Source: Urophycis tenuis (Eukaryota > Chordata > Actinopteri > Gadiformes > Phycidae). From it: a stretch of DNA of 64,000 nt. The notes beneath the pieces are model-generated. The model did no database searches, was not told the DNA's origin, and saw only the letters and a list, made by a program, of their open reading frames with translations. The DNA lies in contig JAXIVH010000008.1 in assembly GCA_036785325.1 (NCBI GenBank), forward strand, positions 9,962,395-10,026,394, given 5' to 3'. This document shows, piece after piece, positions 10,396 to 22,507 of this stretch (positions are counted from its first letter, which is position 1; every line of letters starts with the position of its first letter). A program made the translations under genes and the position numbers.

Positions 10396-12531
10396 TCAAC
10401 AGGTCGTGACCTTGGCCACAAGGGGAGAGCTCTGCGTCTTCCTTCTGCAGTCGACGTCCGGCGTCCCAGAGACGATTGTCAACAACTCCTTGTCCTTGTT
10501 AGAGGACGGCGTGGAGCACAGGGAGGACGGCGCGGGCGAGGCGCCGGGGTACAGGGGCACGGCGGCGGGGGACAGGGGCGGCGTGGGCGCCCTGTCGTTG
10601 AGGCACTCGTCGCAGCAGCAGCAACAGCAGTTCACGAAGGCCTGGCCCAGCGAGCCGCACAGACACAGCAGCAGCACCGGGGACAGCGCGCAACGGACAA
10701 ACAGGAAGAACTGCCCAATCAGATCCAAGAGAGCCTTGGTGCCCAGGGTCATGGGAATGGGGACGTACGCCAGGGTGATGTTGCAGGCGTTCTCCGGCAG
10801 GTTGCACGCGGCGTACACCGCCGCGAAGGCGGTCACCGCCGAGGCATGCCTCCGCTCCCTTCTCATGTGCTGTCGAACCTTGGGCGACGACGAAGAGGAG
10901 CTGGAGCACGGCGTGAGGGAGCGCCCGCCCCCTGCCGCCGTGCTCTTGGCCGGGGCGTGCTGGGCCGCGACGTGGCGGGTCACCAGGGTGCACCCTAAGG
11001 TGAAGAGCAACGGCAGGCAGAAGTAGCAGCCAAAGTACCACCACATGCGGGCCTCGTGGTAGGTCAGCACTAGAGAATACACGGTCTCTGGGAGGTCTAC
11101 GGAGGGTTGCCGGACACAAATATCAACTAGAAATGCGTTGTTTTGCAATTTGGACATCGCGGCGGTGGAGGTCTCCGGTGGCCGGCCGTACAGAGACCCG
11201 GATGTTGACGGGCTGCTGTTTTGCGTGGCTGCTGAGCTGGTGATGTGTTCCTGAGTAAGTTGCCAAAGCAACAGCTCGGGCGTGGCAAGGACCATGGAGC
11301 CCACCCAGATGACGGAGAGCTTGGACAGAATGGACTGACAGGGCTCCACCTCAGATATCTGGAGCCTCCTGAAGTTTGTGGTGGCATAAAATCGGTCTAT
11401 GCTCAGGGCACACAAGCTGAAGGTAGCGACACCCAGGGAAGCGACCTAGGAGAGGACAAAAGATGAGGTTGGGGTGGTTCAGACATAAGAAAGAGGGAAA
11501 CATTAAGAAGGAACGTATAGGCTGGAAGTGAAGGCCTTTCAAAAAAAAAAAAAAAAAAAACTATCAAACTTTAAACAGACACATTTGCATCAGTAGGTCT
11601 ATGCACAGGATACTGTTTCAGGACAGTTTCCCATGTCTAAAGTTAGACTGTTATAGGAAAATTATAACTCTGAATAACGACACAAAAATAAGAAGTAGAC
11701 GTAATAGTTTTAGGCAAATTATTATTTAATATCCTCTAGGCCTATAGACCGATCCGTGATGAACTTTCTAGTTAATAGAGAGGCTACAATGCAGGATCAT
11801 TTGTCACTGGTGCGTTGGCTTTGATTGACGACAAAAACGTTTCTCTCTGTCGACTGTACACAAAATAAAACAAATATGTTCACCTCCATGTAGGGTACGA
11901 TGCGACACGAAAGGTTCCCCAAAAGCCGTTTGGTGGTGAGCTCGTTGAACACCACCACAGGTAAGCAGAAAAACAGCACCAGGAAATCCCACAGTGCCAG
12001 GCTGGCGAGGATGCTGTTCCACGTCGTCTTCAAATAATAGTTGTGCCACACGGTGCACATCAGGGCGAGGTTCCCCACGATGCCCACCGCGAAGAGGATG
12101 AGGGCCAGCAGCATCACGGCGTACGCACCGTAAGAGCGCTCGGTGATCGGGTACAAACGGTTCTGCGTCACTACAGTCTCTCTGCTGGAAGAGTTTCTGG
12201 GGTGTTTAGGAGCGCGGTGTGAACTGTGCGGTGTGGTGAAGTAACCGTGGGGGTCAGGCGGTCTGGCCTGCCGGTAATTGTTGAGGACATGTGGCTCACG
12301 CTTTTTAAAGATCCCGTCCTTTGCACCCCGGGCGAGTCTTCTCTGGTGGACTTGCTGCGAAAATGAATCGTCTATGGTCTCGTCCGCAAAGTGGCTTGAA
12401 GTCAAATAGGATTGTTTTCTTCGTTCATCCCGCGAAGAGTCGCGGCATCCCGCGTCACTGCAGCCGGGCCGGGCACCGAGAAAGTCTGTACAACTGGTAA
12501 AAACTACTAGCAAAAGAAAAAAATGTGCCAT
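10396..12531 (-). CDS. gpr37l1: G protein-coupled receptor 37-like 1, 565 aa
   Basis: Exon 1 is 12531-11884 (216 codons; donor GAG|GTGAAC). Exon 2 is 11445-10396 (acceptor CCTAG). The join gives YMEVASLGVATFSLCAL, the conserved TM3 junction of the GPR37 family. The protein has a signal peptide (residues 1-20), a basic, poorly conserved ectodomain to about 125 and then YPIT leading into TM1 (about 134-160). TM2 contains LASLALWDFLVLFFCLP. The usual DRY is replaced by DRF after SI. TM5 has MWWYFGCYFCLPLLFTLGC. The tail carries the family's cysteine cluster (NCCCCCCDEC), probably palmitoylated. GPR37L1 is a glial orphan class A receptor whose ectodomain is shed; prosaposin has been proposed as a ligand. 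The second extracellular loop and third intracellular loop are both expanded with Ser/Thr-rich inserts. TM1-TM3 are closer to GPR37L1 than to GPR37; the a/b paralog is undecided. Confidence 0.93.
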
Positions 12532-12812
12532 TGTTGGCTACTTCAGGTGTAACTCTGTTAACTATTGACTTCTCCTATTTTCCAAATAACCGTTGTTTCA
12601 GAATATTAATCTGCCTTTCCCAAACAACCTCCGACGCCAGACGAACCTTAGGCCATGTCTTGCTCTGACTGTAACCCAATAGACCGGTCCTCTCAATGTA
12701 AAAGTTGTGCGCCTGTTCCTCAGAAGTGTCCGTTGTTCTTGGACGCTCTTCTATTTGAAGAGCCATCCATGTGACGCTGGCGCTGGGAATAAAAGCCACG
12801 GATTAGTTTCCA

Positions 12813-12827
12813 GGCGCCCCCTGGTGG
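12813..12827 (-). promoter_or_regulatory. strong CTCF-like motif upstream of gpr37l1
   Basis: The complement reads CCACCAGGGGGCGCC, essentially the ideal vertebrate CTCF core. It lies about 280 bp upstream of the gpr37l1 start codon. Binding is inferred. Confidence 0.55.
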
Positions 12828-12828
12828 A

Positions 12829-13896
12829 GAGCGCCTGGTAACTAGTTTGATATATACTGTATATAAACCATAGCCGTATTTTCTTTGCAATGTCTTTCAG
12901 TAAAGATGGTAGGCTACATCGTTAAAAGGTGTATTTGGAAAAACATACTAAAACATGTGAAACCCCGAACTGCTTCTCCAGGGTTATGGTGTGGGGTGTG
13001 ATACCCTTTCTGGGTTCCGGGGGGAAACAGTGTTCCTGTGCATCGCAACTGTGATGGACGTAACCACAGGTCGTGTGGTAGGTATCCTTGCCTTGAGACC
13101 TAACGCCTCATTGCAATTGAGAGGCAACAACTCGTCAAATCGTGCTCTTTTTTTTGTCGTAAGTGTGACTTTAGGCCAATGACTGCATGTTGCTGATTTT
13201 CCAATACACAACAACAAGTCTGTAGCCTGACGTCACCAGACCAATTGACAACTGCATATTAGAGAAAATAAATCATGAGCATATTCGTCGAGTATACCTA
13301 CCAGGGTCGTACTTAGAGAGAAAACGATCCTAAATCTACTATTACAGAGACAACACCAGAGGGATTATCAACTATATCAACTGCAATTTACTTAAAAATT
13401 GAGAGTGCAACATGAAACCGAGTGCAATGTGAGCTTTGTTTAAATATCCTCTTGTTTACTTGTTCTTGCAACAGCTTTAAATCGACCGCAGGGGGCGCTG
13501 TCGGCCTGAGGTTGGTGGTGATAAAGGGGGCACCGCTCGTCCGCCTTGTTTCGTCGTAATGAGACGAGCCTTGTTTCTGTGATGTCTGTGATTCCACCAA
13601 TAATGTCACAGTCAGTCATAGTCATAAAATCATAGTCAGTATCGATACCGCACTCACAATTGGATGAACTGAAAGATAATTCTGAGTTATAAAGTCACAT
13701 TTACGGGAACACATTTCTGGATTACGAGTTCTTAATCTCAGTTGTGAGGAAAAAAAGGAAGTGAGAGAAAGAGAAGAAAAACGTGCATGTCGTGGGAATG
13801 GGCTGGTGTAGGCCTAGGTTATTTTTAAAGGCCTTGTATGACTGTTTTTTTCTTTTCACAGTTGAAATGTGTTAGTAGCCTACGCCACCACCTGAT
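12829..13896. other. intergenic, no gene seen
   Basis: This is the upstream flank of gpr37l1. Apart from the CTCF-like motif at 13486-13500 I see no exon with splice signals. Confidence 0.5.
13486..13500 (+). promoter_or_regulatory. second CTCF-like motif
   Basis: CCGCAGGGGGCGCTG fits the CTCF core on the plus strand. It lies 660 bp from the opposite-facing motif at 12813, giving a divergent pair. Confidence 0.45.
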
Positions 13897-14350
13897 TAGC
13901 CTGGGAATTCCCATGCTGCTTTGCGCGCGATTTCATTCTCACTGCAAAGACAGCCTGGAAACCACCGCCCTTATTTTCCCCTGAGTTAGGGAACCAATCA
14001 CAGAACGGGGGGCAGTAAGACGATGAAGACGTCTATGCGCGACACCGAAGCTTGTAGCGTGTTAATCCAACATGGCAGCGGACACAACGTTACCGTTCGA
14101 TGCAGCCTTAGAAAGTGTATTAAGTAGCTTTTGTAGCAATTAATGTAATTTTAGTAGCTAATTTTTAGTAGCAATTGGCTATGAATCGCGCGCAAAGCAG
14201 CATGTGAAGAACCAGACGCCATTTGATAGACATTCGTAGCGCCCAATAAACGGCTCTAGGCATTCGTAAACCACGCCTCAAATACGAGAAAATGCACACC
14301 TAATTCCCAGACCACCATCTCATCGAGATGTGGACGCGTCAGCCAGGCTA
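13897..14350. mobile_element. 454-bp MITE with 9-bp target duplication
   Basis: The element opens TAGCCTGG and closes CCAGGCTA. It is flanked on both sides by the perfect direct repeat CCACCTGAT (13888-13896 and 14351-14359). An internal 20-bp perfect inverted repeat (13912-13931 and 14185-14204) contains TTTGCGCGCGAT. A short reading frame at 14072-14143 starts MAADTTLPFDAALESVL and stops after 23 codons. This looks like the truncated N terminus of a protein from the autonomous parent. A 9-bp duplication points towards a Mutator-like or similar superfamily, but the assignment is open. Confidence 0.8.
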
Positions 14351-14359
14351 CCACCTGAT

Positions 14360-15861
14360 GGCATTATATTACAAATGTAAAATGTCTATCGCTTCTGCAC
14401 ACTTTTGCATGAACGTTCAAATTAACACAGTTTAACCACAACTAGATAGTGCTTGTTAAATTTATCCGAAATTCAATACAATTATTATTGATAATAATTG
14501 TTATTATTATGATATAACTATATTATTATTGTTTATAACGAAACATTTAACCAAAAACCACAAATTGGTTTTATTTTATATATTTTTTGTATGAGCCTGT
14601 ATGTAGCCTGGTGTTTCAGTTAGTATTTATGGACATATTTAAAATGTGTATTCATTAAAGTGAAAGCAATGACAATTTAACTTGACAAATCAAGCATCAT
14701 TGTTTCCATTTAACCATGTCCATTAAAGTGATTTAAAAATGTAAAGTGAAATAAAAATACACCTTGTTGAATAACATAGAAAACACTGATTGTTCCCAAG
14801 AGGGCAGACTATAATTGTACTTGTTTCCAAACGCCTTAGTGTATATGGAAGTGTGTAAGAGCACAGGCCATTGTGCCAAAAGTTACTAGTGGGCCATCCA
14901 CCAGAATTGATGTAATGGCTGCTTGGACTCATTCCTCCACATTTTCCGATAAACTCACAAACCTGTCTGTCGAAATGCTTCAATTAAATCACTATATCCA
15001 CTGATAATGTAACCAAACTGGCTTTTTGTTTTTGTAGCCAAGGATTTTACAAAAATCCAACCGGTTATTCAGTAAGCAGTAAAAAAGGTGCACCCAGGTG
15101 CTGTTTTTTCGTTTTGCGTGGTTTATTATGTTTCCGTGGCTAAATTATACTTCTACCACTCTACAGATACATTGCTGCAGTTGTTAAAATGGGGTTTAAC
15201 ACGAGTTTATCTTCAAATCGCTGTAGCATCAACCAGCAGAGTATCAGATATTAGTTTCACATATGATATTAATTCAGTGGTTCTGTCTCAGAATCACTGC
15301 AAGTAATTTCTTTCAATGTTACTGTAGTGACAAATTAGTAGTTTAATAAGAGGATGCATCCTTGTAAATCCAATGCACTTCAGCTTTGCGGGCTTGTTGA
15401 ATGATCTGCATTGCATAGATGTCTTGATGCTCTCTACCTGTACAGCTGCCAATGAACAGCCTCATGGGAAGATAGAATCGGCCTGGTAGTCTCTGTGAAC
15501 CTACAGGTTTGGTCTGTTTTGGCAGTGGGGAGCCCAGATTGGGCCAACGCATCTAGGTTTTGACATGCGGTCCCGAACCAGTCAGGCAGCAATTCATTGG
15601 ATCATCTTTTTGTTTTGAGCATACGTTTGCTAGCACCAGCGATAGCTGCATACCGAAATGTTCATCAAAGTATTGGCTGCAACTCTGTGAAAGGTTTACA
15701 GGATCCAATTCCAGCACTGATAACTGCTATTGGGAATTCTAGAATGGCCCAAGCAACCAAGTACAGTCTAGTTGCTAGCAGCTGAACTGGGGACTTATGG
15801 ATTGGACTAAATGTTCCAATTTCACATATTTAGTAGGAAAGCCTTCCTCTGGGCTATAATT
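14360..15861. other. AT-rich intergenic DNA, no supported gene
   Basis: Short ORFs at 14723-14983 (-), 15343-15552 (-) and 15560-15785 (+) have no recognisable content. The 15.34-15.80 kb stretch reads somewhat like decayed coding sequence, but I cannot identify it. Confidence 0.45.
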
Positions 15862-16013
15862 TAGCAATTAGTCACGAGAGGGTGTGGATTATGGAAAAAT
15901 AAGGAACGTCTGAGAGGAGTGATAAGTCCCTCGGCTAGCGCCTCGGGACTTATCACGCCTCTCAGCCGTTCCTTATTTTTCCATAATTCACACCGTCGAG
16001 TGGCTAATTGCTA
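15862..16013. repeat. 152-bp imperfect palindrome
   Basis: TAGCAATTAG at the left end pairs with CTAATTGCTA at the right end. The two arms, about 74 bp each, match at roughly 88% by eye, including TTATGGAAAAATAAGGAACG and GTGATAAGTCCC. It is a foldback-type element and directly abuts the MITE that follows. Confidence 0.85.
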
Positions 16014-16447
16014 TTCTAAAACTGTTACCAACGCGGCAATATGAAAAATCATGTAGCAATAAAAACGCTTCCGTTTCACTAATAATTCACTAGATGCGCA
16101 ACAAAGTAGTTCCCAGATACGAGGAAGTAGTTCCCGGCCAGGTTGCAGAAACAACACGTCGCTTGCAAGCAATCACTTTATTTTTAACAGCCCCTTTCCA
16201 CAAGCAGTTTATCGACCATAGTTAGTCCACCCAACAAATCGAAGTTAACTTTCCATTCCATAACAAAGCAGAAAAAAGCCGGTTCCGAGTTTCTTTATTG
16301 TCGTCGTCGTTGCTATGCGCGGAGTGATGCGGTGAAGCGGTCAGCAGCAGCGTTGGATGGGGACAGGTGTACTTTATCGTCTCATAAAGCACACCTATCA
16401 GCCAATCAGAATCAAGCATTGGGAGTCGGGACTAACAGTTTTAGAAT
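16013..16447. mobile_element. about 435-bp MITE with 15-bp terminal inverted repeats
   Basis: ATTCTAAAACTGTTA at the left end is the exact reverse complement of TAACAGTTTTAGAAT at the right end. The interior has no coding capacity. Near its right end is CACCTATCAGCCAATCAGAA, which I recognise as a common fish repeat string. No clear target duplication is visible. Confidence 0.7.
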
Positions 16448-17471
16448 CAAAGGTAAAACCTACCTCTAAAACTCAGACCTCTCTGAGCTGTTTCTCAACA
16501 ATAACATGTTGGAGCCAATGTTAGAGCTCACATCACTTTCATTATTACAGAGGTTATTATATTATCACCATGCATGTTGTCATTATTACAACATGCATGG
16601 TTTGCCACATTTTGAAACATGTTTGCACATGTTTATAGATTGAACAGTGGCTGTAATTTGGTGAAATTGGTTAAAATTTCAACTATTCTGTCATGTTGGT
16701 CGATGTAGAGGCGATATGGTGAAAGTGACTATGTTCTCATCAACCACTGTGTTTTTGTTCTATTCAACGGGACACACTGATTAGCAGAGTGGAGGCAAGC
16801 TAGCTCAGACCTGTCCACTGCTGTTGCTGCTTCTTATGTGGTTACTTGAGGTGACAACTGGCATTTTGTAGTGGCAAATGGTGTGTTGTTTCTACAACTG
16901 TTGCTTTCACCGAAACACAGGGATCTGTTGTTAAGTCCTCTGGGACGGTCACTGTCTCAGACTCTGCCTCTGTCCATCCATTCAAGCCACAGCCCCTGTT
17001 GTGGCTTCAGGATCTGAATCTGGCATGGAGTGGTGTGATGTCTCAGCTGCCACCGGGCTCTTTGTTGATTTGTCTTCTGGATGGCCAAGGTTGAACTCCA
17101 GAGGGGCTAGCAGCTCTACAGGATGCCCGTCATGAAACCGTCTGCTCCAGGTCACGGGTTCCCAATGTTGCACCTCGTCAACATCTTCATCACGAGAGAC
17201 ACACACTGCTTTGTACACTGCAACTTTTGTTATGGGCCTGTGTCTACTGAGCCTGATGGAATCAGGATGCTGCCATGGTGGCAAAATCTGTCAGCAAACC
17301 TTGGTAGACTCGCCAGCCATGATTCACTGAGAAGTCCGACCGATCAGCTGCTGAATGATGACCTCAGTTTCCTGGATGCTTATTAAGAGAGACAGAGAAA
17401 ACGGTACACTATACAAAACAATTTGAGTGCCTTTTGCAGGATTGGTACACTGGGCAAGGAGGGCACAGTTA

Positions 17472-17522
<51 letters not shown>

Positions 17523-18000
17523 TCCATCGTTGTTGTGTAGAAGTTCTAGTATCTCCTGATTGAATTGATTATTGAAGGTAAATGTAGGCTGATGCTGATA
17601 AGCGAAAGTCAACATTAGACCAAAATGAAGAACATGAGTGTTGGCCATTGGAGTCAGTCAAGGCTTTCTTATTTTCACTTTCCAGACATGATCAGAATAC
17701 AAATAAATGCAAATATAAAATATCTGTGTTTACGCATCTCTTGTTACTTGTCTTTCCAGCGAATCAGGCTTGTTGTAACGATGAATGTGACTCACAGTTT
17801 CTAACAGCTTTGCTGCTGAATTTTAATGTTGGGACTTCAAAAAGCATGAGAGACTAGATACAGATACAGATACATTACACATAACTCTATTCCAAAATAT
17901 TTGTATAAACAATGCGGCTACATTTGTAGGCGGTGTCAAGGTCTCAATAAACAGATAGTGTCGTACTTGCGTACAATCACTTTCCTCAAAATACGATAAT
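16448..18000. other. intergenic with a (TA)n tract, no supported gene
   Basis: ORFs at 16982-17284 (-) and 17123-17386 (+) overlap each other on opposite strands and resemble no family I know. A (TA)n microsatellite occupies about 17470-17520. Confidence 0.45.
17470..17520. repeat. (TA)n microsatellite
   Basis: About 25 uninterrupted TA units. Confidence 0.95.
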
Positions 18001-18005
18001 TTGAA

Positions 18006-18160
18006 GCCTCAGGTGCTTTAACATTTCCCACCTGGCACCTCTGGTGTAGAATTTGCCATGCGTTATCAGGGTCCACAGGATCATGTGGTCCACATCATCA
18101 GCCTTTGCCACATCTATAAAAACAATGTACAGATCCTTGTTTTGTTCCCTGCATTTCATT
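18006..18160 (-). pseudogene. LINE reverse-transcriptase fragment
   Basis: The minus strand encodes NKDLYIVFIDVAKADDVDH followed by ILWTLITHGKF. This matches the reverse-transcriptase signature of fish non-LTR retrotransposons, in which the usual residues are FIDLTKAFDTVDH. The frame around it (to 18423) is otherwise unrecognisable, and the fragment is much shorter than an RT domain. It is a dead copy. Confidence 0.75.
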
Positions 18161-18580
18161 GCATTTGGTGTATAAGAAATAGGCCTATCATGCCATTTAT
18201 GCTTCTGCCTTTTTCTTGAAGCTAGCCTGATCAAGCTAGCCTGAGATCTGGAGGACATTAAGGGGGGGACAGCAACGTGACTCGTGTTTACACCTTGCCT
18301 GAAACAGCGAGGAGCGAGAGACGCCGTGGCTTGTCTCCACGTTGCCTTGTCAGCTGCCTGGTGACGGTTGTTGCTGTCCTCCTCATACCCTCGAGTTATG
18401 TAGTTAATTACATCACTTAACACTTAACATCGCTTAGTTCTTTACAAACAATTACTCGTTACTCTCTAGTGTCACCCTAAGCGTCACGACATACCTCCCA
18501 GCTTCAGTTACGTCAGGCGTGATTACATACACGCCTGATGTCCAGCAGAGGACTCATTAAAGACATTTTTTCATATTTAA

Positions 18581-19019
18581 TGATAGTGAGAAGATTGTTG
18601 TTGATGCCGAAGAACAAGAAGTGCCAGGAACTCTATATAGTTTAAGCTGAAGTTGTTTATTGGTCTCGTAGGCCTACGAGGAGAAGCAGAGGATTTCATC
18701 GAGCAAGAGATTTGTGCGTGAATCTTCCTCAGTTGCTTTCCCCTGCTCCCGGAGACACAGTGTATTATATACAAGTCCCAAATCGGAACAGCATGACAGG
18801 AGTGTCCCATTCTGATTGGCTTATAATGTATAAAGATTACATGTTACTCAGCAAATTTGACATGACGTAGGTGTATCCTTCAATCACTTTATGTTATGTC
18901 TCCAAGTTCCAGAGAGCCAGACTTAAAGTCGCCAAGAGGAATACAATCTTCACTATGTCCTTCTTCAGAACGTCAGATCAACCTAACCGTACCATTGCTA
19001 CATAATATTTTTCCTAACA
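18581..19019 (-). mobile_element. solo LTR, 439 bp, copy 1
   Basis: The minus strand begins TGTTAGG and ends CTATCA, with the TG..CA ends of an LTR. It is flanked by a 5-bp direct repeat, TTTAA. In the minus direction it has a TATATAA (18765-18771) and, downstream, AATAAA (18656-18661), the expected U3-R-U5 order. A 14-bp palindrome TCGTAGGCCTACGA lies between. No internal retroelement genes adjoin it. A second copy of exactly the same length is at 54264. Confidence 0.87.
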
Positions 19020-20115
19020 TTTAATATGCATTTCTTTCCCGATGATTAATGTTTTTTGGTGCCAAATAATTGTCCATTGAAATAATCATAATTCCCCAAT
19101 GTCAGAATTTAGGGTGTCCTTGATTTAATATTGAAACCCACCGGAGTCGATGCATTCCAGTAATAGGTGGAATGCCTTCTTAAATGTGTGCAAAGACAAA
19201 CAGCCTAATTACTTCATTAGTCAGTATTGTAACAAATAGCACTGTAGCACACCCACAGTGGTACAAGGAGATCCTGCAATATCACCCAGGGTTTGCATAA
19301 ACAGACACAGCTATTATTTACCAGTATACACTTGACAATTTTGATTTGTGTTTTTGTACATTTCTTTTGTGGTTAATTTTACATTTTAAAATAAAATCCT
19401 AATATACGCATGTACAGCTTTCTGACCAACCCCCATTATTGTTGTTCGGGCACAAATGATCAAAGTACCGATGGGACTGCAGACTGATGAAACTCAACAA
19501 TTTTCAACAGTTTTCACAACAATTTTAACTTGGCCCATCCTTACAATTGTACAATGTTATCTCTTTTCATCTACCCTTTAAATGTATGGCGGTTATTAAA
19601 AGAGACAAGCAACACCCATGGCGGAGCTTTGTCACGCAGGTGGCATCAGACAATGACAAACGATGTGTTGCTTGTTTCTGTCCAACAGACAAAAGAACAA
19701 GGCTTCCAAATGTCAATCTTAAACTAAAAGAAAATGGATGATGATACCGTTCATTCAAAAGGAGTCAGCCTGTTGATGCTGTGAAGCCTCAGCTTTGCAA
19801 AACGCAGGTGGCCTGCTAAGAAAAACTGTGAAAGATTATGCAAGAAGTTGCACATTACCAGCATGGCCACCACCACCAACATTTCTATGAGTCACCTGCT
19901 TATTGTTTTGAGTACAGTGGTTTCTCACCATTGTGTCGCAGCGTCACTCTTTGTGTATGTTTGTGGCCTGTTTCAGCTAAAGGCATTTGACAACAATAAA
20001 CAAGGCAAGAGCTCATGATCAAGGAAAATAAATACTCTTCATGTAACACTTTTCTAACCTTATGGCTCCTCAAATCTCTTTACAGTGCCCAACATCCATG
20101 AATAGTGGATTTTGT
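19020..20115. other. intergenic, nothing recognised
   Basis: Only short ORFs occur here (for example 19530-19741 on +), without family resemblance. Confidence 0.5.
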
Positions 20116-20410
20116 GGGGCAGCCGGCCTACTGGTTAGGGCTTTGGATTTGTAACCGGAGGCCGGTTCGAACCCCGACCAGTGCGCATGGCTGAAGTGCC
20201 CTTGAGCAAGGCACCTAACCCCTCACTGCTCCCCGAGCGCCGCTGTTGCAGGCAGCTCACTGCATCGGGTTTAAGTGTGTGCTTCACCTCACTGTGTGCT
20301 TCACCATCACTGTGTTCTGAGTGTGTCACTAATTCACGATTGGGTTAAATGCAGAAGACCAAATTTCCCTCACGGGATCAAATCAGTAATTCTTCTTATT
20401 CTTCTTCTTA
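20116..20410 (+). mobile_element. tRNA-derived SINE
   Basis: The head carries A-box-like TACTGGTTAGGGCT and B-box GGTTCGAACCCC. A tRNA-unrelated body follows (CCTTGAGCAAGGCACCTAAC) and then a TTCTTATTCTTCTT tail. This is a typical teleost SINE and not a functional tRNA gene. Confidence 0.87.
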
Positions 20411-22080
20411 ATACACACATTCATACACAGACTGCACCGTCCACCATGCAAGCCAGCTCGTCTGCTAGGAAGACGACATCAGGACACCTCAAATCCTTAG
20501 GGATCAGCCTGCTCTACGCCCTGAGCTACTGCCACCCCCGACAGCTAACCAAAGTGGAAGGAGTATCTGTATGTATGTCTGTCTGTCGATCCATCTGTAT
20601 GTATGCATGCCCTTCGATTCTCTGGACTCATCTGATTGCCTTCACGCATAGTGCAATTGCTGAGGACCCAAATAAGTATAGTTTCGAGAATGATATTCTT
20701 TGAACGTGTTATTCTCGAACAAGCCGCAAACAGCAATATACCAGCGATACCAAGCCATCTGCCCATTCCCAGCAGCCACATTTTGAATGGACAATGCGCT
20801 GGTATAGTATAAAATACACACTGGTAGGACTTTTTTTGATGAAGCTGAAGTTACCTGTGATAACTCCCATAAGCCAGCCCCCTAAAAGTCTGATGGGAAT
20901 TAGAATAATGAAAGAAGAGGAGTCCTGTGCTCTGGAATCAGGCACAATAGAGCAAAGGAGACTAGTATTACACAAACAATTGTGCGTCATTTACAAAAAA
21001 AAGTGGTAAGCGAGCTGCTTGTTTTGGGGAAGGTGATATAAAGGCCACAGCTCTGGGAAAAGTGTGTGGAGTGGGTGGGGGCCTGGTGAGTGCATGTGTG
21101 CATATGTGCATATGTGTCCATTACTTACTTAAAGTAGAACATCTTATGCAGTGGTTGCAACCATTCGGATGTTGGTGACTGACTTCTGTTGGTACAGGCT
21201 CACGTTGCCAAAAGTTCCAAACTAGCTTGTCTTGTTGAGTCAACCATTGTCCTTGTCGGTAAACTGACACCTAAAATTCCACTGCCTTTTCAGTCCATTG
21301 TTCTAAGCATGCTTTAGTTGCATTTCTGGGTTGTTTCCAAGATTTGTCACACCGCTACACATACAACAAACAAATAATTTAGAAAGTATAAATAATTAGC
21401 TTTAACAAATCTTTGTAATTCGTTTTCATGGCATTACATCGATTGGTCTGGTTATACTCTTTGGAGACTTCTCAGGTCTCCATAAAAAGCTAATGTTTTT
21501 GTACATTTCGAGGCAGTGATAAAAGTAACTGAGCTGTGTATCTAATGGTGGATAGATATGAAGATGGATATGGAAAGATCTGGAACATTTCAAGAATCAA
21601 ATGTTAACAAAAAGCAAGAAAGATTATGCAGAAATTGTGTGTTTGTCGGAGCAGGGGTGTAACACATAGTCACAGTCTTATCATAACACCAAGCCTATGT
21701 CACACTTCAAGAGTTACTTTAAGGCAATTAGTTTTAAAGCCATCACTCAAATAGCATTTTGAAAACACAAATGTATCCAATTGACTCCCAGACATTCTCA
21801 TCTTGTCAACACTGGCCATTGTGCTGTCAAAGACGAAAATGTTCCGGTTAATGCTTAATGTGTGTGTGTGTGTGGGTGGGTGTGCTTTCTTCATGTAGAC
21901 AATTAAGTAATCAAAAACAATGTTATTTATATATGCATATAAATAATGTGCATGAAATTGAGTCGTGGAAATGAATAGATAAAATATTTAACAATATAAT
22001 TAATTAAATGATATACAGAATAATCATAATAATTCATCACATTTATATAGTGCTTTACAAGACACCAAGAGAGTGAGAGT
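20411..22080. other. intergenic, no gene seen
   Basis: There are short ORFs on both strands but none with splice-supported extension or known domains. Confidence 0.5.
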
Positions 22081-22157
22081 GCGCTTGTGTGTGTATGTGT
22101 GTGTGTGTGTGTTTGTGTGAGTGAGGCGGGGGGGGGGGGGGGGGGGGGGGGGGGGGT
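22081..22157. repeat. (TG)n followed by a 30-bp poly-G run
   Basis: A TG tract at about 22087-22120 passes into an unbroken G run at about 22127-22156. Runs of this type are often mis-sized in assemblies. Confidence 0.95.
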
Positions 22158-22507
22158 GGTATGTCACCCCACACTTTATTGTCCTACACACCTTGATTGG
22201 TCCCTACATCGCCATTCGCAAGTGTGGGGTGACATCACAGATGCAAGAGCCAATACTCTCACTCAGGTGTAAGCATGTGACATGTTTATAGTTGTTTCCC
22301 GCAACTCATGAGCTGATGTCAGACTTCATAGTTCATGTACGCAGATGGTGGCCTATTTGTCAGATATCGTCGGTGGTGAAAGATGAAAGTATAAATACCG
22401 CAGGCGCAAGATTTATGTCAACATGCAACAGCAGATTATGTTAATTACCAATGAGCCAACCAACATATTTCCCCGCTATTATTATTACTTTTAATAACAC
22501 TAACAAT

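Noticed and set aside
10361..11119. Long ORFs of 207, 221 and 206 codons opposite to or shifted from gpr37l1 exon 2
   Set aside because: They are shadows of the GC-rich receptor exon. The receptor frame alone shows conserved transmembrane segments.
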